Assembly: GCA_016630955.3 (NCBI GenBank)
Contig: CM049995.1
Coordinates: forward strand, 1-64,000
DNA length: 64,000 nt
Direction: 5' to 3'
Origin: Didymella arachidicola
Lineage: Eukaryota; Ascomycota; Dothideomycetes; Pleosporales; Didymellaceae
Shown here: piece after piece, positions 19,512 to 30,064 of the stretch
Position numbering within the stretch: position 1 is the first letter of the stretch
Layout: every line of letters starts with the position of its first letter
Position numbers and translations under genes: made by a program
The notes under the pieces: generated by a model
What the model was told of the DNA's origin: nothing
The model's input: the letters and a program-made list of their open reading frames with translations, nothing else
Database searches by the model: none

Positions 19512-20762
19512 GGTAGCTAGTCTCTAGCTGCTTAACGTTTCTAGCGCCTTCGACAACGTCTCGCACACACGACTGCTTCACGATCTGCGAAAGAGGCGAG
19601 TAGATGAGCAGACGGTGAGGTGGATTGCAAGCTTCCTTAGCAACAGACAGACAAGCATCGCAATTAACGGCTTCCAGTCGCCAGCGTATTAGATTAACAC
19701 AGGCATACCTTAGGGATCGCTACTGTCACCTATTCTCTACCTCTTCTATAATGCTAACCTAATAGACAAATGCAATTAGGCGCTAGACACTATCTCTACA
19801 GGCTTTATAGACGACGTCGGCATCCTTGCGTGGGGTAAGACGACAGAGCGGACTTGCGAGACACTAGGCAGGATCCTAGAGAGGGCACAGCGTTAGGCTA
19901 GCACACACGCATTAGTCTTCGCCCTAAATAAGTTCTAGCTTACCTACTTTACAAGATCACGCAAGCGCGTTAACACAGAAACACTAATTTAAACAGCGTA
20001 GGGTAAGATACGACCTAAAGCAACGTACAAGTACCTTAGACTAACAATAGACACAAAGCTTTACTAGAAACAATATATAGAGGGTATTAGACAGAAAGTA
20101 ATAAAGACAGTTAACGCTCTAAGCCGCCTTAGCGGATCTAATTAGGGCGCTAGCCTTATAGACATGCGACGGATATATGCAAGCACCGTGCTACTATAGA
20201 TAATGTACGCATGCTTAATATAGTCGAACGCAAGTGCTAAGGGAAAACTATACACAAAGAAGACGCTAAACACGCTAAAGAGTCTATAAGCAAGAGCGGC
20301 AAGAGCGGTATGCAGAGCCTACAAAGCCACGTTAAACGCTGCGCTTAATGTTAAGGCCTTCCTCCTACCTATTAAGCAGCAGATATAGAAATACAACACA
20401 GATACTATCACCTAACTGTTATTATGCACCGACATCGCGGCCACCTTAGGGTTCTAGATAAACACAACCCAGTCGACAGTTGCAGACAAGGCCCGCATTA
20501 GACACACTAGCTTATGGCAGAAACTCTATATCGACATAAAGAGCAGGCGAGACCACGACTTGGACAGACAAGAGCAGATCCTATGCTTCCTCACTCCACC
20601 CTAGAGACACAGCCCATCTACCTACATTGATGCGACTGCTAAGGAAGCACGGGCGCGACACGACAAAGACTACGCGAAGGAAAACAACCTTAGCATCTAC
20701 ACAGACGGCAGCGGCATCGAAGGCGAGATAGGCTCTGCAGCACTGTGTCCACTCACACAACA
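19512..20762 (+). pseudogene. RIP-damaged Tad-like LINE fragment (RT to RNase H)
   Basis: One frame carries RT motifs: 'SAFDNVSHTRLLHDLRKR', 'TGIP*GSLLSPILY' (PQG with a stop in place of Gln), 'FIDDVGILAWG', and then RNase H 'SIYTDGSGIEGEIGSAA'. Nearly all interruptions are TAG or TAA where Gln or Trp is expected, which fits C-to-T changes on either strand. The 5' end abuts the Gypsy LTR and the 3' end is cut in RNase H, where HET-type sequence begins. Confidence 0.75.
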
Positions 20763-21627
20763 GGTACGGTACACAGAATTCATTCGAACGACTGTCTTAG
20801 AGACAGGAAAGCTAGAGCATATCTTATTCGGAGGGTTGACACGCCATGGGTGGCCCTCGTGGGTGCCGGATTGGAGACAATCTTTCCAGCGCCGCCATTT
20901 TCGACACCTAAGGGCATGCCGGGCGAGCCTGTCGTTACCTAGCAGCTTTCGCTTCTCAAGAAGAGGCGGCATCGACATTCTAACCTGCAGCATCTTCAAA
21001 GTTGACACGGTCCAGAATGTTGGTACTCTGGGACCTCATGATACTCCTGTCACCAAAGCAACGTCTTCACTTCGCACATACAGGGGCGACATGGCTGGTG
21101 TTCTTACAAGAACACTGAGCTTAAATCATCCTGGGATATCAAAGCGACATCCCATACTCGAGGTCCCGTGGACAGGGAGACAAGCATCCGGACTCGCAAA
21201 GAGTCTAGCCAAAGAGCAAGCCTATTTAACATGCCATCTTGAAAAATTCAACCGCTTCAGAGAGGCTAGTGCGAGGTTTCGCGTCGGCGGCAAGACACTG
21301 AAAGACTATTTCCCATGCGAATGCGGATCGAGGAAGAAACTCTCGCAGCACATTGAGAACATTCACCTAACAGCTCTTTCGCTAGAAGGTAGGGAAGTTA
21401 TCACGACGAAGACAGGGTGTCTGGGATTAGCACCCGACAATGTTGTTCAAAATGATGTGATTGTGATTTTGCCAGGCTGCAATTGTCCCGTGGTTCTGCG
21501 TCCATGTGAAGGTGGCCTGTTCGCCGTTGTCGGAGAATGTTACGTCGACGGTATTATGAACGGAGAGTTTTTCCTTAGGGGGGCGGGCAATGTGGAACAG
21601 CAGGCTCTAACATTATCTTTCCGCTAG
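20763..21627 (+). pseudogene. C-terminal fragment of a HET-domain (heterokaryon incompatibility) protein
   Basis: The frame that is open from 20836 begins 'MTRHGWPSWVPDWRQ', the W-V-P-D-W block after the HET domain in many fungal proteins. It ends with 'GCLGLAPDNVVQNDVIVILP', 'PVVLRPCEGG', and 'GECYVDGIMNGEF', the typical C-terminal 'vGecYvhGiMdGE' signature. The N-terminal HET domain itself is absent; LINE sequence replaces it at about 20762. About 260 codons remain without a stop. HET proteins trigger non-self recognition and cell death when hyphae fuse; this fragment lacks the effector domain. The family call is fairly firm from the C-terminal signature. Confidence 0.65.
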
Positions 21628-21848
21628 CTGACTAGCAGAGCTATGGAGAACCATCTGAGCGGCTATTTGTCCGAGGATACTAAGTTCGATATTACATAGC
21701 AATGGCTTCAAGGGGTTGGAAAGCGATCTAAGTTACATACCATTTTCAAAAGCGGCCAAGGGGCGACATCCCATGATGCGGTAGTTTATTTGACCATGTT
21801 CACATGACCGGCCTAATAGCAGAGTTGACTGTCTCGAGAACACGTGGA

Positions 21849-22715
21849 TCACGACCACATCTCCCTGAGTAGTATCTCCACCCACGCATACTCATTGCGA
21901 TAAGGCTCTAGCATCTCGTCCACCCACTCGTTCCAGTCATCGTCCCATCGGCCGCAAGCGAAGATGGCTCGGGCATACTCCCAGTAGCTCGGATACCAGC
22001 CGGCAAACTCCCAGTCTATAATGACTAACTCGGGATGCACGCCGTCCGTCTGTGTCATCGGGGTGCGCACAAGAACGTTCTTCCGCTGAAAGTCTGCGTG
22101 CGAGAAGGTGGGCTTGTGCCCTCGGAAGACACTGGCGAACGTGCGAGCGTAGTAGCTCGCCTTGTGCCTCGAAAGACCGCACTCTTTGTATTTGAGGACA
22201 AGGGCACTGTTGAGCTCCGTCTCTGTGTCGAAAGGTCCGGCATAAGGGTTTGCTGGATCGTCTGTCCAGAAAAGACCGTCCAGCAGTCCTCGGCGGCCGA
22301 CGCTGCAGTATCCACCGGGTGAAGGCAGTTTTCGCATCTCTTTAAAGATGCTCCGAAGCTGCAGTGCAACGACTTTCTTCGATGCACAGTCCATACGAGG
22401 CCACTCCAAGTCCAGGCTCGATCCCTCAATACGTTCCATGACGATGTAAGTAGTATCTTGTGCGGCGGATTGGAATATCGCGTAAACCCGCGGGATGGGA
22501 ACCAGCGTCGATTGCGCCAGGAACAACATCGTCTGACCTTCGAGGGGGTCAACCTGAACTCCATACTTGACCACGAAGTGACTGCCCACGCCTACAACCT
22601 TACGTCCGGTTGTGTCGCTGAAGATCTCGTCGGCAGACTCGATGTCGTGTTCTGTTGGTAGAGTTGCTGGCAAAATTTCAGCACCTGCGACATAAGGCAG
22701 GCTACGGGGAGTCAT
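21849..22715 (-). CDS. APH/choline-kinase-like phosphotransferase family protein
   Basis: Intact 288-aa ORF. The kinase-like fold shows an ATP-site Lys in 'HFVVKYG' (residue 50), a hinge 'YIVMERIEGSSL' (90-101), the catalytic loop 'SHADFQRKN' (205-213; H-x-D-x4-N) and the metal-binding 'IDWEFAGWYP' (233-242). These are the marks of the aminoglycoside phosphotransferase (APH) superfamily, common in fungi with mostly unknown substrates. No intron is needed. It is flanked by a HET fragment and by transposon E2, whose end lies only 74 bp upstream of the start codon, so the promoter may be displaced. Substrate cannot be stated. Confidence 0.85.
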   Translation of the reverse strand: MTPRSLPYVAGAEILPATLPTEHDIESADEIFSDTTGRKVVGVGSHFVVKYGVQVDPLEGQTMLFLAQSTLVPIPRVYAIFQSAAQDTTYIVMERIEGSSLDLEWPRMDCASKKVVALQLRSIFKEMRKLPSPGGYCSVGRRGLLDGLFWTDDPANPYAGPFDTETELNSALVLKYKECGLSRHKASYYARTFASVFRGHKPTFSHADFQRKNVLVRTPMTQTDGVHPELVIIDWEFAGWYPSYWEYARAIFACGRWDDDWNEWVDEMLEPYRNEYAWVEILLREMWS

Positions 22716-22789
22716 TGTGGGTGTGGTGCAGCAGGAATGGAGCGAAAGGTGGATGTAGCACCGTCACTGCAGCTACCCAGGGTTAAGTA

Positions 22790-24889
22790 CCGAGTCCGTG
22801 CGCGTGACGCCCACCATCGCGTAACGCCCCGCTGAGATCCTATCGACTTGTTGAAAAATAAGGTTACTGAGCCACCAACAACAGCAAATATTGTATAATA
22901 TTGTAGTAGAGTAGTAAATAGACCTATGTGAACTACTTGTGCTACTTGTATTTACTTGGAAGCCTAACGTTGCGTCCGCGGCGAGTAGTGACTGGTGGAG
23001 GAGCTGAGGGTGCCTCAGGGGCTTCTTTCGCACCACCAGCATCACCAGCTTGTTTCTGACGCTTATTGCTACCTGAGGTAGCTTTTAAGGCTTTACGCTT
23101 ACCCTTTTGGGATAATTGGATAGCAGTAGTAGCTTGACGAGCGTCCCTTTGACGCTGCGCTTCAGCTGCCTTCTTAGCCTTCTCCTGCACCCTCACCTCC
23201 TTAGCTCTCTCACGCTCTGTACGCTTCTCCTGAGCCTCTCTTGCTCTCTGAAGCTTAATTGCTACTTGCTCTTGCTTCTGACGTAGCTTTTGAAGATGCT
23301 GCTCCTCCTGTTCTTGCTCATTGATCTTCCGACGATAGTGTGCCTCTCTGACCTTCCGAGGAGACCAAAATACAGGTTGACTTTGGTACTCCTTCCGCTG
23401 TTGGAGACTCAGGGGCTTACTCTTCTTATTGTGCTTCTTCCTGTGTGCAAGAGACTCCTGCAGGCCTTTGTTCTGCTCAGTAAGCAGCTCAACCTGGGCA
23501 GTAAGAGAGTGAATTGCCCCTGTCAGCTCCCGCACTGCCTCACTGTCAGGTTCCTTCACATGATCCTTAAGTACCTGCCTTATACGCCTCCAGTCTGTTG
23601 GTCTAAGAGCTCCTGATTGTTCTTCTTTGTCTGTATAAGTGTTGTTGACTTGTTTGAGTACAGCAGAGGCGTCAGGGGGCCATATCCCTGTGGCTGCAAA
23701 GGAGTTGACGATTGTTGACTCCTGAAATGAGCTCTGCCACGCCGCCCAGAACAGGTGTAAGAAGTTTGATTTAGTGACTGGAGAGGTCCCCTGACTGCTT
23801 TGGAGGAACTGCGTAAGCTCATTTGAGTATGCTCGTGCCAGAGGTGAGAACAGGCAAACGTCCAGTGGCTGGAGCCTGTGTGTTGAGTGAGGGGGAAGGA
23901 TCATCACGAGTATCTTGCGTTGGTTGGCGTACTCAATAAAGTCAGGGGTAACGTGGCTCCCGTGGCCGTCAAGTATCAAAAGACGATACTTTCTCCGTGC
24001 TGTGGCCTTAGTAGCGCGATCGAACACCTGTTCAAGCCAGGCAAGAGCTATCTCGTTGTTGCTCCAGCCTGTACTAGATGAGCTGACAAAGACTGAGTGT
24101 TCCCCTGGCTTGATATCCTCCACCCAGCCTGAGTATATAGCTTGATTGGCTGCTGGGTATATGAGGCTTGCTGGCAGGGCTTCCCCTGAGGCACTTATGC
24201 AAGCAATAAGCGTGATCCACTCCCGTGAGCCGTCTTGGAGAGTACCTCTGACTTGCTTGCTGTCCCACAGTGGCCGGGAGAACACTCGTTTTGCACGTTC
24301 AAGTACCCCGATCATGAAGCCCTTCTCATCCATATTGTACATGTGCTGAGGCTCAATGCTGTACTCAGCTATCTTGCTGTGTAGAAGTGTGAAGTAGGCC
24401 TCAAAAGAAGCCCCTGAGTCAGCTTGGTGGCGATTGCGATCCTTCCCTGTTGCCCATTTGGTGACCAGTTCAGCTGTGTGACGGTGGAGGAAGCGAGTAA
24501 CCCAGCTATCAGAGACGCTGCTACCAGCTACTTTAGACGCGTAATTTCGGATTTGAAGCCTGTTAGGAGGGAATCCGTCCTCAGTAAGCTTATTAATAAG
24601 CTTAATAAGCTCTTGTTCTTCAGTGTTGTTGAGTTTCCGTTGGTTAACTGCTTTGACCTCCCTAGAAGTTGAAACCCCTTTGTGCCTCCGCGCTAACGTA
24701 GACCGATCAACTCCCTTTGCTTTAGCAAACTTTGTGTATGAAAGTTGTTCTTTATGATTGCGCAAATCGAATTCTGTAGCCGCTTCTTGAATTGAGTCCA
24801 TATTGACTGAGCTATGGGGTGTTGAAGATGGGGTGCGATTTGCTTAGCGGGGCGTTACGCGATGGTGGGCGTCACGCGCACGGACTCGG
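22790..24889 (-). mobile_element. Pogo-like DNA transposon E2, apparently intact
   Basis: Perfect terminal inverted repeats of about 44 bp beginning CCGAGTCCGTGCGCGTGACG; TA duplications at 22788-22789 and 24890-24891. Each end contains GCGTGACGCCC and GCGTAACGCCC. Its right-hand TA is also the outer TA of the neighbouring transposon end at 24892. Confidence 0.9.
22942..24801 (-). CDS. DDE transposase of E2, coiled-coil tail type
   Basis: Intact 619-aa ORF starting just inside the inverted repeat. N-terminal helix-turn-helix ('LSYTKFAKAKGVDRSTLARR'), CENP-B-like second domain ('VSDSWVTRFLHRHT'), DDE core with 'YNMDEKGF', 'LILDGHGSH' and 'LQPLDVCLF'. After 'GIWPPDASAVLKQ' comes a long Glu/Arg/Lys-rich coiled coil, a 'FWSPRKVREA' motif, and the end 'TRRGRNVRLPSKYK', an AT-hook-like tail shared with the other members here. 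Unlike the E1 type it has no zinc knuckle. The LINE target site equivalent ('WPPDAS') is empty in this copy. Confidence 0.92.
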   Translation of the reverse strand: MDSIQEAATEFDLRNHKEQLSYTKFAKAKGVDRSTLARRHKGVSTSREVKAVNQRKLNNTEEQELIKLINKLTEDGFPPNRLQIRNYASKVAGSSVSDSWVTRFLHRHTAELVTKWATGKDRNRHQADSGASFEAYFTLLHSKIAEYSIEPQHMYNMDEKGFMIGVLERAKRVFSRPLWDSKQVRGTLQDGSREWITLIACISASGEALPASLIYPAANQAIYSGWVEDIKPGEHSVFVSSSSTGWSNNEIALAWLEQVFDRATKATARRKYRLLILDGHGSHVTPDFIEYANQRKILVMILPPHSTHRLQPLDVCLFSPLARAYSNELTQFLQSSQGTSPVTKSNFLHLFWAAWQSSFQESTIVNSFAATGIWPPDASAVLKQVNNTYTDKEEQSGALRPTDWRRIRQVLKDHVKEPDSEAVRELTGAIHSLTAQVELLTEQNKGLQESLAHRKKHNKKSKPLSLQQRKEYQSQPVFWSPRKVREAHYRRKINEQEQEEQHLQKLRQKQEQVAIKLQRAREAQEKRTERERAKEVRVQEKAKKAAEAQRQRDARQATTAIQLSQKGKRKALKATSGSNKRQKQAGDAGGAKEAPEAPSAPPPVTTRRGRNVRLPSKYK

Positions 24890-24891
24890 TA

Positions 24892-24945
24892 ACGTGCACG
24901 GACAGCTCATGCCCGGAGACACCTCGTGCCCCGCCGAACACCATA
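24892..24945 (+). repeat. Terminal repeat of the transposon whose C-half is at 25045-25779
   Basis: Reading inward: ACGTGCACGGACAGCTCATG, with CTCATGCCC and CTCGTGCCC as paired motifs, adjacent to the TA at 24890-24891. The partner end is not seen in the window. Confidence 0.55.
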
Positions 24946-25044
24946 TCCACCACTTCAAAAGTGAGGCTATTAAGCCACGTACAATCGCTATTATCATGAG
25001 ATTCTGTAGAGGAGTTGTAATTAGATGCTTGCGATCAACCCGAA

Positions 25045-25779
25045 CTAATTATATTTACTCGGGAGCTTAATGTTGCGGCCACGTGATGTGACTTTAGGTG
25101 GAGCAGCAGATGGCTCATCTCGAGCTTGAACACCAGCGTGAGCAGCGCCAGCGCGTTTCTGACGCTTGTTACTTGATGAGATTGCTTGCAAGGCTGGTCG
25201 CTTGCGTTTTTGAGCTTGTTGGATAGCTTTTTTCTGGTGTTGAGCTTCAACTTTGCGCGCGCGTTCAGCTGCTTTCTCAGCTCGCTCAACCTCCCTCATC
25301 TCTTTGAGCCTCTGCCTCTCCACACGCTTCTCCTCGAGCTCAACTTGACGCTGCAGTCGAGCCTCCTCGCGCTGCTTCTTGGCCCGTGCTTTTTGGAGTT
25401 TCTCCTCCATCTCATCTCGCTCCCGTACTGCTTCTCTAGCTCGAGCCTCACGCAGCTTGCGAGGAGACCAGTGGACCGCGCCACCGTGATACTCCTGGCG
25501 CTGTTGGAGGTCAAGAGCTTTGACCTTCTTCTTATGCTTCTTTTTATGTTGAAGAGCCTCCTTTAAGCCCTCGTTTTCATGCTGTAAAAGCTCATACTGC
25601 ACAGAGAGATGGTGAACGCTTGAGCGCAGCTTTCTTGCCTCATACTGATGGCTATCATTGACAGCAGCTCGTACTAACCGATCGAGCTTTCTCCAGTCAT
25701 GATCAGAGAGCCCTGACGATGAGCTTCTCTCAGCTTCTGGCGTGCTAGCAAATCTACGGAGGATAACGTTGGCATCCAT
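25045..25779 (-). pseudogene. C-terminal half of a DDE transposase cut by LINE copy A
   Basis: The frame is open from the LINE junction and begins '(Q)PMDANVILRRF', which aligns with 'HPFNPNVILDRF' of the intact E7 transposase. Then follow a coiled coil, 'VHWSPRKLREA' and the tail 'TSRGRNIKLPSKYN'. No stop is seen before the natural end. The N-terminal half is not next to it: the other side of the LINE carries a different, decayed transposase. Confidence 0.8.
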
Positions 25780-26060
25780 CGGTTGGTTGGTTGGTTGGTA
25801 TTCATTTTTCGTCTAGTTGATGTGGAATAAGTCCATCATCTCGCCTCCCGAAGGGCATGTACGACGTGCTAAGCTATGGAATTACAGTGCTGATACACTA
25901 CCTTAGAAAGCATTTCCTGCCTGCGCGGGTATTGTTACCATTTCAGAACTACAGCTCCCCGTCCAGTTGGGGAGGCTAAGCGATGTATGTATATTAGGGT
26001 AATTTCCTTGCATTCTGAGGCATATATGTGCCGTAGGAGAGAGAGAAAGAGACATCGTGT

Positions 26061-26155
26061 GAGTGGAGGGGGTGAAGGGGTGGAGGGGTGGAGGGGTGGA
26101 GGGGTGGAGGGGTGGAGGGGTGGAGGGGTAGAGGGGTGGAGGGGTGGAGGGGTGA
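26061..26155 (+). repeat. GGGGTGGA minisatellite in the LINE 3' UTR
   Basis: About ten units of GGGGTGGA on the plus strand (CCCCTCCA in the LINE sense strand). Copies B (56938-56982) and C (62998-63030) have only two to four units. The G-rich strand could form G-quadruplexes. Confidence 0.85.
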
Positions 26156-26230
26156 AGAGTGTTGCATCGATTGTGCTGGACCTAGCAGAACTAGGTGCAG
26201 GTGTTTGCTGCTGTTGCAGGGCTGCAGGAG

Positions 26231-29200
26231 CTAGCGGGGGCAGATCTTGGTGAAGTACTGTGTAAGTTTGACAAAGGCGTCAAAGGCCTCTGGCTCCTTC
26301 ACTAGTGCTGCAGTGTACGCTAGGCCATCAGCCTGGCTGGATGGTAGTATTAGTGGTCGCAGCGGCCATCTGCTAAAGCTCCCGCGGGTCTTGCGGCAGA
26401 GCACGAGGTGCTCTGGCGTCTTGTCGCGCCCGCATGAGCAGCTAAGGTTTGCATCCTTGTGATTGTACATTCGGTGATACCAGGCAAAGTCCCCATGCCT
26501 AGATTGGATGGAGAGGAGCCTGGCTAACGTGGCCCTTGGTAGGTCTAGTTCCCTTGGACTGCTGCGTGGTGCATAGTCCAAGTCCCAGCTCTTGTACCAT
26601 TTCGAGAGCTTAGTCTTCTTGTCAGACCACCAGGTCTGTTGTGTGTGTCGCAGTGTCTTGCGGGCTATCGTCTTGATGCCTGAGAGTGTAGGCAGAGCGG
26701 CTTTTCCAGTCGGGGGTGAGGGGTGCTGGGCTTCTAGGTTGGCTAATCTGTCTGCTGCCTCGTTCCCCTCAATGTCTAGGTGTCCAGGGGCCCATTTGAT
26801 AGAGACGTCGTGTGTCTCCATGGCGCCATGGCACTCCAGGAAAGCCCATTGAGAGGTAGGAGGTGCGTCGCCCCTGAGGCACCAGACCACTGAGGTGCTG
26901 TCTATGCACAGCCAGATTCGGCGGGTGCGGAGCTCTGGTTGCCTTACGGTATGCTGGAGGCCTCTCCATGCTCCTACTACTTCCGCGTCGAAGACGTGCG
27001 AGGTAGGGTTGAGTGACCCGCGTCCAGTGTGCAGTTGTTTTCCGTTCTGATACACTGCAAAGCCGTAGGTAACCCGCTTTTCTCCTTCCTTTGTGTACTG
27101 TTCAGAGCCATCTGAGAAGATAGTGACTTCTAGTGGTGAGAGCTGGGCCCACCATTCTTTAAAAGCCTTAGCTGCAGTCTTCTTGTCTAGGCTAAGCGTC
27201 GGGTCTGTTCGGCAGCCAGTCGAGTAGTGAGGGGCTGAGAGTGTAGTCCTGGGGGTCTCTGGTAGAAGAGATGCCATCTGTTGGACTTTCGTCTTGACTC
27301 GCTGGGGTTGTCCGGTTTTTACGCCCCTGTTTACGATAGGTACTGCTGTGCGCCTAGTGAGAGGGTGGTCTGCATCTGTAGTGCGCAGGTGGGTTGCAAA
27401 TCTGAGTCTGGCTTCCTCGAGTGCCACTGCTGCCGGTAGCAGTCCGGCGTCTCGGAAGAGTGCAGCTATAGGGGTTGTTCTCCACGCTGGTAGGATGCCT
27501 CTTGCCGCTATGGCTAGTGTTTTGTCTATGGCAGCTATGTGCCACCCAATGTAAGCGCTGACCTCTTGTGGCCTGCCTGGTTTAAGTGTGTGTGGCTTTT
27601 TGGTGCGGCCTCTGTACCAGCATTCAGTTCCATACAGGAGTGATGGGTACACACAGGCAACAGTGGCCTTGCGGAGGGAGCTGGCTGGGGGTCCATAGGT
27701 AGTCCTAGCTAGGCTGCGAATGTGATAGGCTACCTTGGCAGCTTTTGCCGTGCGCGTAGCTACATGCCGTCGGAAGGTGAGTCTGCGGTCAAACCACACG
27801 CCTAACCAGCGCAGGGCTGGCTGACTGTGCTCTCCACCCGGGAGGATTGGATAGATCGTGAGCTGTTCATCTACGACGCAGGGAGGCGCATAGCTGCTCC
27901 GCTGTCTGGTCAGGTGGATCATTTCCTGCTTTTCTGGAGCAAAGGTAACCTTATTAGCCTCACCCCATGCTCTGATCTCCCTTAGGTCTTCTGCGAGGAG
28001 CTCGACGTTGTCGTCCATAGAGTGTGAGGCCTGGTATAGACATATGTCGTCTGCGTACCCAAACCTCCGTTCAGTGTCCATGGATAGTAGCTCTGCCAGG
28101 TACAGTGTGTACAGGACGGGTGAGAGAGGCGACCCCTGGGGTGTGCCGCAGGCAACTGCGTAGCTAGGAGTGGTGACCTGGCCAAGGCGGACTTGCACCC
28201 TCCGGTCAGTTAGGAATGAGTCTACAAAGAGGATCGTCCTTTGTGGCCAGCCCTGTTGGGCCATCCGATGCAACAGGCGGTTCTTCAGGAGAGCGTCAAA
28301 CGCGCCTTGCACATCTAGGGTGACCATAGTGACGTGCTTTCCAAGCACCCATGCTGCTTCAGTGTCGTGGGTGAACGCTGCAGTGAGGTCTGCTGCAGAG
28401 CGTTTTGGAAGCGCGCCGCCATGCTGGGGGCTGAGGATCTTGTGTGTCATGGCAGTCCATGCAATACGTCTAGCCACAGTTCGTTCGAGTCCCTTTCCAA
28501 TACAAGACAGAAGCGCTATCGGTCTCCAGGAGCGGGGCGATGTCCGGTCTGTTTTCCCCACTTTCGGTATCATGGCTACCTCTGCAAGCTTCCATTGCGC
28601 CGGGAAGTGGTTGAGTTCAAGACACCGCTGGAAGATCCTTCGTACGAGTTCCCCCACCTGAGTCCAGCAGGCGCGGAGTAGTCGCACTGTAGAGCGGTCA
28701 GTACCTGGTGATGTGCTTGACACCCCTATCGTGTTTCGCTCACACTCCTCAAGTGAGATGTGTGTGCTCCACGGGAGGGTGGCTGCAGCCTCCTGGTCTG
28801 GACGCTGTCCGAGGTCATCTTCTGCTGTGTAGCGGTTGAGAACTTCCTGTCTAAGTGCCTCTGCTTTCTCTAGGGGGTCTGATATCGTTCTGTTGTTCAC
28901 TTCGAGGGGAGTGTCCTGGTTCTCTGGCGTGAGCTTGTGCCAGGCAATGATCTTGAACAGGTCCTTGTCGTCTCTAGCGTTATCGATGACGTGCCTCCAG
29001 TACTGCCTCTTGGCCTGTCGGACGGTAGTCTTGAAGGCCTGTCTCTCCTCTGGTAGACTGCCAGAGCAGAGCTGTCTAGCACGTTTGTAGGCCTGGTAGG
29101 CGGTCTTGCACTCCTCGGTCCACCATGGTGCAGCGCGGCCTTCCTTGCGGTTGAGCTTGCCTGCTGCCTGTACAGAGTGCTGTATAGCCTCTGTGAGCAG

Positions 29201-30064
29201 CGTGACGCATTCTTCTAGCTGTGCTGCATCCTGTGTTGCAAGCGGGTCTGCGATGTTTTGGGCACCCATTTCTACCAGCCCAGCGAACTTAGCTAGGCTC
29301 GCCTCTGGAACTCTGTAGTGGTACTGTTCTAGTTGCGGAGTGCCTGGTGTGGAGATGGGGACAGAGGTCACTATCGTCTCATGATCTGAGCCGCTGTGCA
29401 TGCTAGCATCGACAGCAGACTGGGCAAACGGGATGTTAGAGAAGGTGAGGTCAAGAACGTGACCAGCGCAGTGTGTTGGCTGCCCTGGCACACCAATGTA
29501 GTCCATAGACGCGTTGGCAGCCCATCTAGCTAGCTCCACTCCTCCGTTGGCTGCAGTGATGGTAGGCTCAAAGGATTCGTGTCTGGCGTTAAAGTCGCCC
29601 CCGACAAGGCAGAGCTGAGGGGGTGTCAGATGTGTGACGTATTGAATGACGTCTGGGGTGTGTGGCTGTCTGTAGCAGTTGAGTATGGCGACTCCATTTA
29701 CTACCGCCCATAGCATGTCTGGGTGGTTGAGACTCTCTCTAGCCTGGTACCGTAGGTGGCGGCCTCTGCGGATGTATGTCATCACTCTAGGGCGGACTGA
29801 GCCTGGTGTGTTGGGGCTGTCCCAGGTGCTGATAGGTGCTAGGTGCTTGAAACCAGGGTGAGTGGATGTTCTCGAGTTGGCACATGCGAAGGGCTCTTGA
29901 ACACACACAACATCTATGCCCTTCTGGAAGGCCAGCTCTAGTGTTGTGATGTGCCAGGGCGAGCATCTACCGACGTTGGCCCAGCATACACGGAGTTGTC
30001 TGCTTGGTAGACTGTGCTGTTGACGCCTGTTGTGGGCTGGTATGTTGTAGGGGTGTTCTAGCAT
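26231..30064 (-). CDS. LINE copy A ORF2: endonuclease, reverse transcriptase, RNase H
   Basis: Intact 1277-aa ORF. APE-type endonuclease: 'VVCVQEPFA' (about 34-42), 'GGDFNARH' (about 155) and 'SDHETIV' (about 225). Reverse transcriptase: 'TLDVQGAFDAL' (about 582), 'GTPQGSPLSPVLY' (about 643) and 'YADDICLY' (about 670). RNase H: 'FSDGSEQ' (about 983), 'CIDSTSVVW' (about 1052) and 'WAPGHLDIEGNEAAD' (about 1080). C-terminal Cys/His cluster 'CSCGRDKTPEHLVLC' (about 1208). It starts at the ATG that overlaps the ORF1 stop (ATGCTAG). Nothing looks broken, so the protein could be active in target-primed reverse transcription. Confidence 0.92.
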   Translation of the reverse strand: MLEHPYNIPAHNRRQQHSLPSRQLRVCWANVGRCSPWHITTLELAFQKGIDVVCVQEPFACANSRTSTHPGFKHLAPISTWDSPNTPGSVRPRVMTYIRRGRHLRYQARESLNHPDMLWAVVNGVAILNCYRQPHTPDVIQYVTHLTPPQLCLVGGDFNARHESFEPTITAANGGVELARWAANASMDYIGVPGQPTHCAGHVLDLTFSNIPFAQSAVDASMHSGSDHETIVTSVPISTPGTPQLEQYHYRVPEASLAKFAGLVEMGAQNIADPLATQDAAQLEECVTLLTEAIQHSVQAAGKLNRKEGRAAPWWTEECKTAYQAYKRARQLCSGSLPEERQAFKTTVRQAKRQYWRHVIDNARDDKDLFKIIAWHKLTPENQDTPLEVNNRTISDPLEKAEALRQEVLNRYTAEDDLGQRPDQEAAATLPWSTHISLEECERNTIGVSSTSPGTDRSTVRLLRACWTQVGELVRRIFQRCLELNHFPAQWKLAEVAMIPKVGKTDRTSPRSWRPIALLSCIGKGLERTVARRIAWTAMTHKILSPQHGGALPKRSAADLTAAFTHDTEAAWVLGKHVTMVTLDVQGAFDALLKNRLLHRMAQQGWPQRTILFVDSFLTDRRVQVRLGQVTTPSYAVACGTPQGSPLSPVLYTLYLAELLSMDTERRFGYADDICLYQASHSMDDNVELLAEDLREIRAWGEANKVTFAPEKQEMIHLTRQRSSYAPPCVVDEQLTIYPILPGGEHSQPALRWLGVWFDRRLTFRRHVATRTAKAAKVAYHIRSLARTTYGPPASSLRKATVACVYPSLLYGTECWYRGRTKKPHTLKPGRPQEVSAYIGWHIAAIDKTLAIAARGILPAWRTTPIAALFRDAGLLPAAVALEEARLRFATHLRTTDADHPLTRRTAVPIVNRGVKTGQPQRVKTKVQQMASLLPETPRTTLSAPHYSTGCRTDPTLSLDKKTAAKAFKEWWAQLSPLEVTIFSDGSEQYTKEGEKRVTYGFAVYQNGKQLHTGRGSLNPTSHVFDAEVVGAWRGLQHTVRQPELRTRRIWLCIDSTSVVWCLRGDAPPTSQWAFLECHGAMETHDVSIKWAPGHLDIEGNEAADRLANLEAQHPSPPTGKAALPTLSGIKTIARKTLRHTQQTWWSDKKTKLSKWYKSWDLDYAPRSSPRELDLPRATLARLLSIQSRHGDFAWYHRMYNHKDANLSCSCGRDKTPEHLVLCRKTRGSFSRWPLRPLILPSSQADGLAYTAALVKEPEAFDAFVKLTQYFTKICPR

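Noticed and set aside
26769..28681. Long ORFs on the plus strand opposite to LINE ORF2
   Set aside because: They are mirror frames of ORF2 and recur in copies B and C; no independent domain or start signal.
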